Source of the DNA: CAKZML01 sp041571575
Lineage (GTDB): Bacteria > Pseudomonadota > Gammaproteobacteria > Steroidobacterales > BM003
DNA: 10,899 nt
Direction of reading: 5' to 3'
Assembly: GCA_041571575.1 (NCBI GenBank)
Contig: JBFFTZ010000058.1
Location: 1-10,899 of the forward strand
A program made the position numbers and the translations under genes. Positions 7,415 through 10,899 of this stretch are shown here, in pieces. The number at the start of each line of letters is the position of its first letter. Within the stretch, counting starts at the first letter, position 1. The notes below the pieces were generated by a model. It searched no databases. It was not told the origin of the DNA and saw nothing but the letters and a program-made list of their open reading frames with translations.

Positions 7415-7420
7415 AGCCAC

Positions 7421-8071
7421 TCAGGAAACAGGCAGGCCCACAGGACAGCTCACACCGGTACCACCCAGCCCGCAGTATCCGGCGGGGTTCTTGGCAAGAT
7501 ATTGCTGGTGATAGTCCTCTGCGTAATACATCACCGGCGCGGATAACACTTCGGTAGTCACGGGCTGGTAGCCGGCTTTGCGCAGGACCAGGTCATAGGC
7601 CTGCCGCGAGGCCAGCGCCTCGGCCTGCTGGTCCTCGTCAAAGGTATAAATGCCCGAGCGGTACTGGGTGCCCACATCGTTGCCCTGGCGCATGCCCTGG
7701 GTGGGGTTGTGAGACTCCCAGAACAATTTCAGAAGCTCCTGGTAGCTGATCACCTCCGGATCGAAAATCACCTGGACCACTTCATTATGGCCCGTGCCAC
7801 CGGTGCATACCTCCCGATAGCTGGGATTAGGGGTATAGCCGCCGGCATATCCCACGGCGGTGCTGTACACACCTTCAGCCTCCCAGAAACGGCGCTCGGC
7901 ACCCCAGAAACACCCCATCCCGAACATTGCCTTCCGGAATCCCGGAGGGAACGGGCCCTTCAGGGGGTGTCCGTTCACATAATGGCTTTCCGGCACAGCG
8001 ACCGCCTGGTCTCGCCCAGGCAGGGCGGCCTCGGGTTTCGGCATCGTTGTCTTGTCAAATTGGCCCGGCAT
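7421..8071 (-). CDS. msrA: Peptide methionine (S)-S-oxide reductase MsrA
   Basis: A 216-residue repair enzyme that reduces methionine-S-sulfoxide, free or in proteins, using thioredoxin. The catalytic GCFWG motif is at 53-57 with C54. Conserved GYAGGYTPNPSYREVCTGGTGH and GTQYRSGIY segments follow. C200 and C209 near the end are in the places of the two resolving cysteines of the E. coli enzyme. The N-terminal extension with ALPGRD before the core matches the long enterobacterial/pseudomonad form. There is no signal peptide, so it is cytoplasmic. I chose the ATG at 8069-8071, with AGAGGA 10 bases upstream, because FDKxxxxxPxxALPGR aligns from there. A TTG 11 codons earlier is less likely, and an ATG 9 codons later is possible. 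It diverges from the NSS transporter gene and converges on the DUF62 gene. Confidence 0.97.
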   Translation of the reverse strand: MPGQFDKTTMPKPEAALPGRDQAVAVPESHYVNGHPLKGPFPPGFRKAMFGMGCFWGAERRFWEAEGVYSTAVGYAGGYTPNPSYREVCTGGTGHNEVVQVIFDPEVISYQELLKLFWESHNPTQGMRQGNDVGTQYRSGIYTFDEDQQAEALASRQAYDLVLRKAGYQPVTTEVLSAPVMYYAEDYHQQYLAKNPAGYCGLGGTGVSCPVGLPVS

Positions 8072-8174
8072 ATTGGTGTAATCCTCTGAATTCCGCGGTC
8101 GCAATCAACCTCACAGTACAGTGTTGCGGTCAAAGCCCAGAAACTCAAGCCCCACTATTGCTTCAATGTCTGGT

Positions 8175-8217
8175 TATAATCGGATGCTTCTGCTCACGAC
8201 AACCCAAACATAAGGAG
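8175..8217 (+). promoter_or_regulatory. Consensus -10 box and strong RBS of the NSS transporter gene
   Basis: A perfect TATAAT (8175-8180) lies 45 bases above the start codon in the 153-base divergent spacer with msrA. No -35 hexamer stands at 16-18 bases; TTGCTT (8158-8163) is only 11 bases away. If used, the promoter would need an activator. AAGGAG (8212-8217) lies 7 bases before the GTG and fixes the start at 8225. Confidence 0.4.
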
Positions 8218-8224
8218 CGCCCCC

Positions 8225-9598
8225 GTGCATACCGGAGACGTTCAGAAAAACTGGTCCTCACGCCTGGTATTCCTGATGGCAGCCGTCGGTGCCGCCGTCG
8301 GCCTGGGAAATATCTGGAAATTTCCCTATACCGCCGGCGTCAGTGGTGGCGGGGCCTTCGTCCTTATCTACATGGGCGCCGTACTGGCCATCGCGATTCC
8401 TATCGTCATGGCCGAACTGCTCATCGGCCGACGAGCACGGCGCAGCCCGATTGAGTCGTTCAAAAAACTCGCTACCGAGGCTGGCGCGAGCCGGGGCTGG
8501 CAAATCACCGCCTGGCTCAACCTGGGCGCCGCTTTCCTGATACTGAGTTTCTACAGCGTGATTGCCGGCTGGGCGATGGCCTACGTTCCCAAGCTCGCCA
8601 TGGGCGTGTTCGCGGGTGCTGATGCCAAGCTGACCAGTGGCCAGTTCGCAGAACTGCTGTCCTCCCCGTGGACCCTGATTATTTGGCACAGTGTATTCAT
8701 GGGGCTCAGCGTGGCCATCGTGGCCCGCGGAGTGCAACAAGGCATCGAATCGGCGGTCAAGTTCCTGATGCCCGCCCTGTTTATCATGCTGCTGCTGATG
8801 GTGTTTTATGCCGCCGTCGCCGGTGACATGGCGGCCGCCGTAAACTTTCTGTTCGCGGTGGACTTCAGTAAGGTCACCTCGGACGTCGTGCTCTCGGCCG
8901 TGGGCCAGGCATTCTTCTCGGTCAGCGTTTCCATGGGCATCCTGGTGGCCTATGGCGCCTACCTGCCGGAAACGGTCAACATTCCCAAGGCAGCCGCCAT
9001 CATCGCGTTCGCCGACACCATGGTGGCGATCCTGGCCGGGCTGGCCATTTTCCCGCTGGTATTCGGAAACGGCCTGGATCCGGCTGAAGGCCCGGGGCTG
9101 ATTTTTGTCACCCTGCCCATCGCCTTCGGCAATATGCCCCTGGGTTCGCTGTTCGGCTCGGTCTTCTTCCTGTTGCTGGTATTTGCCGCGCTCACCTCCT
9201 CCATCGCCCTGATGGAACCGGTGGTAGCCTGGGCCCAGGAAAACCGCCAGGTAAAACGCAGCGTCACAGCCACCGTCATCGGTTTTGCCGCCTGGGGAAC
9301 GGGCCTGGCAACAGTCTTTTCCTTTAACCTGCTGTCGGACTTTCACCCACTGCCCTTCACGCCACTGGAAGGGAAGACGATGTTCGACCTGCTGGACTTC
9401 ACGACCACCAACTTGATGCTGCCGGTGGGCGGCATCCTGATCGCGATATTCGCAGGGTGGATCTTGTCCTCCGAAAGCACCAGGGAAGAACTGGGACTGC
9501 CGGACGGGATGCTGTTCAAGGCCTGGCAGCTTTTGCTGCGCATCGTTGCCCCCCTGGCCCTGGCCAAGGTTCTGTGGGACGGACTGGGTATCAGCTAG
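8225..9598 (+). CDS. Neurotransmitter:sodium symporter (NSS/SNF) family transporter
   Basis: A 457-residue inner-membrane protein with about 11-12 hydrophobic segments, the length of bacterial LeuT/TnaT/MhsT-like carriers that import amino acids or related amines with Na+. TM1 has AAVGLGNIWKFPY (23-35), the family hallmark. N29 aligns with the Na1-site Asn of LeuT, and K32 occupies the outer-gate Arg position. SGGGAF opens TM2. TM6 shows the unwound AFFSVSVSMGI segment, and TM8 shows TSSIALMEP with T324 and S325 near the Na2 site. The start is GTG, supported by AAGGAG 7 bases upstream. The substrate cannot be read from sequence. The gene is convergent with the DUF819 gene, with only seven bases between stops, and may end at the hairpin at 9613-9638. 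Confidence 0.95.
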   Translation: MHTGDVQKNWSSRLVFLMAAVGAAVGLGNIWKFPYTAGVSGGGAFVLIYMGAVLAIAIPIVMAELLIGRRARRSPIESFKKLATEAGASRGWQITAWLNLGAAFLILSFYSVIAGWAMAYVPKLAMGVFAGADAKLTSGQFAELLSSPWTLIIWHSVFMGLSVAIVARGVQQGIESAVKFLMPALFIMLLLMVFYAAVAGDMAAAVNFLFAVDFSKVTSDVVLSAVGQAFFSVSVSMGILVAYGAYLPETVNIPKAAAIIAFADTMVAILAGLAIFPLVFGNGLDPAEGPGLIFVTLPIAFGNMPLGSLFGSVFFLLLVFAALTSSIALMEPVVAWAQENRQVKRSVTATVIGFAAWGTGLATVFSFNLLSDFHPLPFTPLEGKTMFDLLDFTTTNLMLPVGGILIAIFAGWILSSESTREELGLPDGMLFKAWQLLLRIVAPLALAKVLWDGLGIS

Positions 9599-9605
9599 AA
9601 CACAG

Positions 9606-10763
9606 CTAGCTGACTGCCCAGTGGCATAGCTGGGCGGTGAGAATCGCCAGGTAGTTGCCCAGCGCATAACCGATCAGCGCCATGAGTATCGCCACGGGCA
9701 CCAGGGACTGCCGATGGTAGGCCGCCACCACCGGTGCCGAGGCCGCGCCGCCCACATTGGCGGCCGAAGCAATTGCCGCGCTGTGCACATCGACTTTGAA
9801 AATCCATGCCCCGGCCAGGCAGAAAGCCCCGTGGATAAAGATCCAGATGTAGGCGCCCATGACAAAGGCCGGCGCCTGGGCAAGGCCCGACAGGCTCGCC
9901 CGGGCACCCATGCCCGCCACGAACACATAGACGATGGCTGTCGCCAGGGCCTGGGATCCGGGCAGCTTGCTGGCGCGGGTTGTCGACAAGAGCAGTGCGA
10001 AGGTGGTGATCAGGATCACCCGCCAGGTGGCCGTACTCAGCACCGGCGCGACCTCGGGCAGCATCGGCGCCAATACGCTGGCAACCCAGGTCACGCCAAG
10101 CCCCAGCACACCCAGGTACAGGTACTCGCGCATGGCCACGGGCCGCTCTTCCTCGTGAAGTTCAGCCGCGTTGCGCTCCATGTTCTCTAGGCGATCTGCC
10201 GGCACCCTGGCCCAGGCATTGAATTTCTCGGCAAACGCCTTGGACCCCAACAGTATCGGCAGCCAGACCACATACACCAGGTTATCCGCCAGGATTGCCA
10301 ATCCCAGTTGAGAAGGCGGCGTGTCCAGGGCAGCGGCCACCGCCCCCATGTTTCCCGTTCCCCCGATCCAGCTTCCCGCCAGGGCGCCGAAACCCTTCCA
10401 GGCATCCTCCGCCAACCATCCGTGCACCACCACGTAGGAGACCACACCACCGACCACCACGCCGACGCTGCCCATGAGCATCACCAGCACACCCCCTCCC
10501 ATGACCTTCACCGCGGCGGGCACATTGACCGTCAGCAGCATCAACACAATAAACACCGGCAACGCCAACTCACTGAGCTGGGAATAGACCGGGGAGGCGC
10601 CTGGCAACACTCCCAGGTTGTTCAGAATCATCGGGGTGGCATAGATCCAAAGCAGCGGCGGGAAGACGTTGAAAATCCGCCAACGGGTGACCTGCTCCAG
10701 TCGAAAATAAAAGGCTGCGACCCCCACCAGGATGGCGAGGACTCCGATATCTGATTCAATCAT
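9606..10763 (-). CDS. DUF819 family integral membrane protein
   Basis: A 385-residue inner-membrane protein with roughly ten hydrophobic segments, matching the DUF819 (YjcL-like) family, whose substrate and mechanism are unknown to me. Two glycine-rich, helix-breaking motifs mark the two halves: SWIGGTGNMGAVAAAL (around residues 132-147) and SAANVGGAASAPVVAAY (around 338-354). Such paired motifs suggest an inverted-repeat carrier with broken helices, like other anion/organic-acid exchangers; this is inference. A charged cytoplasmic or periplasmic loop (NMERNAAELHEEERPVAMRE) separates the halves. The ATG at 10761-10763 follows a purine-rich AAAGAGAG about 4 bases upstream, an acceptable but weak ribosome binding site. 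The stop is seven bases from that of the NSS transporter. Confidence 0.88.
   Translation of the reverse strand: MIESDIGVLAILVGVAAFYFRLEQVTRWRIFNVFPPLLWIYATPMILNNLGVLPGASPVYSQLSELALPVFIVLMLLTVNVPAAVKVMGGGVLVMLMGSVGVVVGGVVSYVVVHGWLAEDAWKGFGALAGSWIGGTGNMGAVAAALDTPPSQLGLAILADNLVYVVWLPILLGSKAFAEKFNAWARVPADRLENMERNAAELHEEERPVAMREYLYLGVLGLGVTWVASVLAPMLPEVAPVLSTATWRVILITTFALLLSTTRASKLPGSQALATAIVYVFVAGMGARASLSGLAQAPAFVMGAYIWIFIHGAFCLAGAWIFKVDVHSAAIASAANVGGAASAPVVAAYHRQSLVPVAILMALIGYALGNYLAILTAQLCHWAVS
9613..9638 (+). terminator. Hairpin past the NSS transporter stop, inside the 3' end of the DUF819 gene
   Basis: ACTGCCCAG (9613-9621) pairs with CTGGGCGGT (9630-9638): 9 bp including one G-U on the plus strand, with an 8-base loop. 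It begins 14 bases after the transporter stop but lies within the last codons of the opposite gene, and no T-run follows. It may limit read-through, or it may be chance coding structure. Confidence 0.3.
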
Positions 10764-10899
10764 TGCGCTCTCTTTGCTCGGGCAAACTGGCGCCTATTGT
10801 TATCGCAGGTGTCCGCACGAGGCAAGGCAAAAGCCCGGAATCAGCCAAAAATCACTGAAACTGCGAGCACACTGCAGCTGTTGGCCCCGGCCGTCTTCC
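10764..10899. other. Upstream region of the DUF819 gene
   Basis: This is 136 bases to the window edge. It carries the purine-rich site next to the DUF819 start codon and, on the minus strand, a GATAACAAT stretch with TTGCCT repeats further up that could form a poor promoter (spacing 15). I see no gene or repeat here. Confidence 0.3.

Noticed and set aside
8258..9667. 469-codon open frame antisense to the NSS transporter
   Set aside because: Its translation is rich in Gln, Gly, His and Arg with no domain pattern, and it mirrors the codon bias of a GC-rich membrane-protein gene on the other strand, which is clearly real.
1..10899. A defence, mobile or biosynthetic island
   Set aside because: No integrase, transposase, toxin-antitoxin, nuclease/helicase set, CRISPR repeats or clustered pathway genes were found; the gene content is housekeeping and stress-related.

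Overview
The window looks like ordinary chromosomal DNA from a moderately GC-rich gammaproteobacterium, possibly marine or aquatic. This rests on an MsrA of the enterobacterial/pseudomonad length and layout, a YdcH-like small protein, a REC-PAS-GGDEF-EAL regulator, an EF-G2-type GTPase, and Shine-Dalgarno sites of the AGGAGG type. I see no IS element, integrase, CRISPR array, tRNA or rRNA. No genus can be assigned by eye.

Layout, left to right. Positions 1-170 carry no gene but contain a strong compound hairpin (117-157) just past the stop of a minus-strand ydcH-like gene (171-419). A 385-base divergent spacer follows. Next comes alaX (805-1515, plus), a free-standing tRNA-editing hydrolase. 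After it is a large c-di-GMP regulator (1652-3763, plus) with receiver, PAS, GGDEF and EAL domains, whose key catalytic residues are all visible. The gap 3764-4376 is not empty: on the minus strand it holds the decayed remains of a SlyB/17-kDa-antigen-type glycine-zipper lipoprotein, split between reading frames at a run of seven G. The right part of that gap is the leader of an EF-G-like GTPase gene (4377-6428, plus), which ends at a GC-rich hairpin.

Then come a DUF62 S-adenosylmethionine hydrolase (6590-7414, plus) and msrA (7421-8071, minus), meeting tail to tail with a 6-base gap. msrA diverges from an NSS/SNF-family Na+-coupled transporter (8225-9598, plus). That gene in turn meets a DUF819 membrane protein (9606-10763, minus) tail to tail with a 7-base gap.

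Functionally the genes are a mix of housekeeping and accessory stress functions: translation fidelity (AlaX), a translational GTPase paralogue, SAM hydrolysis, repair of oxidised methionine, c-di-GMP signalling and two transport-type membrane proteins. Most genes are single transcription units separated by leaders or opposed to their neighbours, so there is no clear operon and no sign of a defence or biosynthetic island. The points most worth a second look are the hidden lipoprotein pseudogene, the non-canonical G3 motif of the EF-G-like protein, and the repeated tight convergent gene ends.
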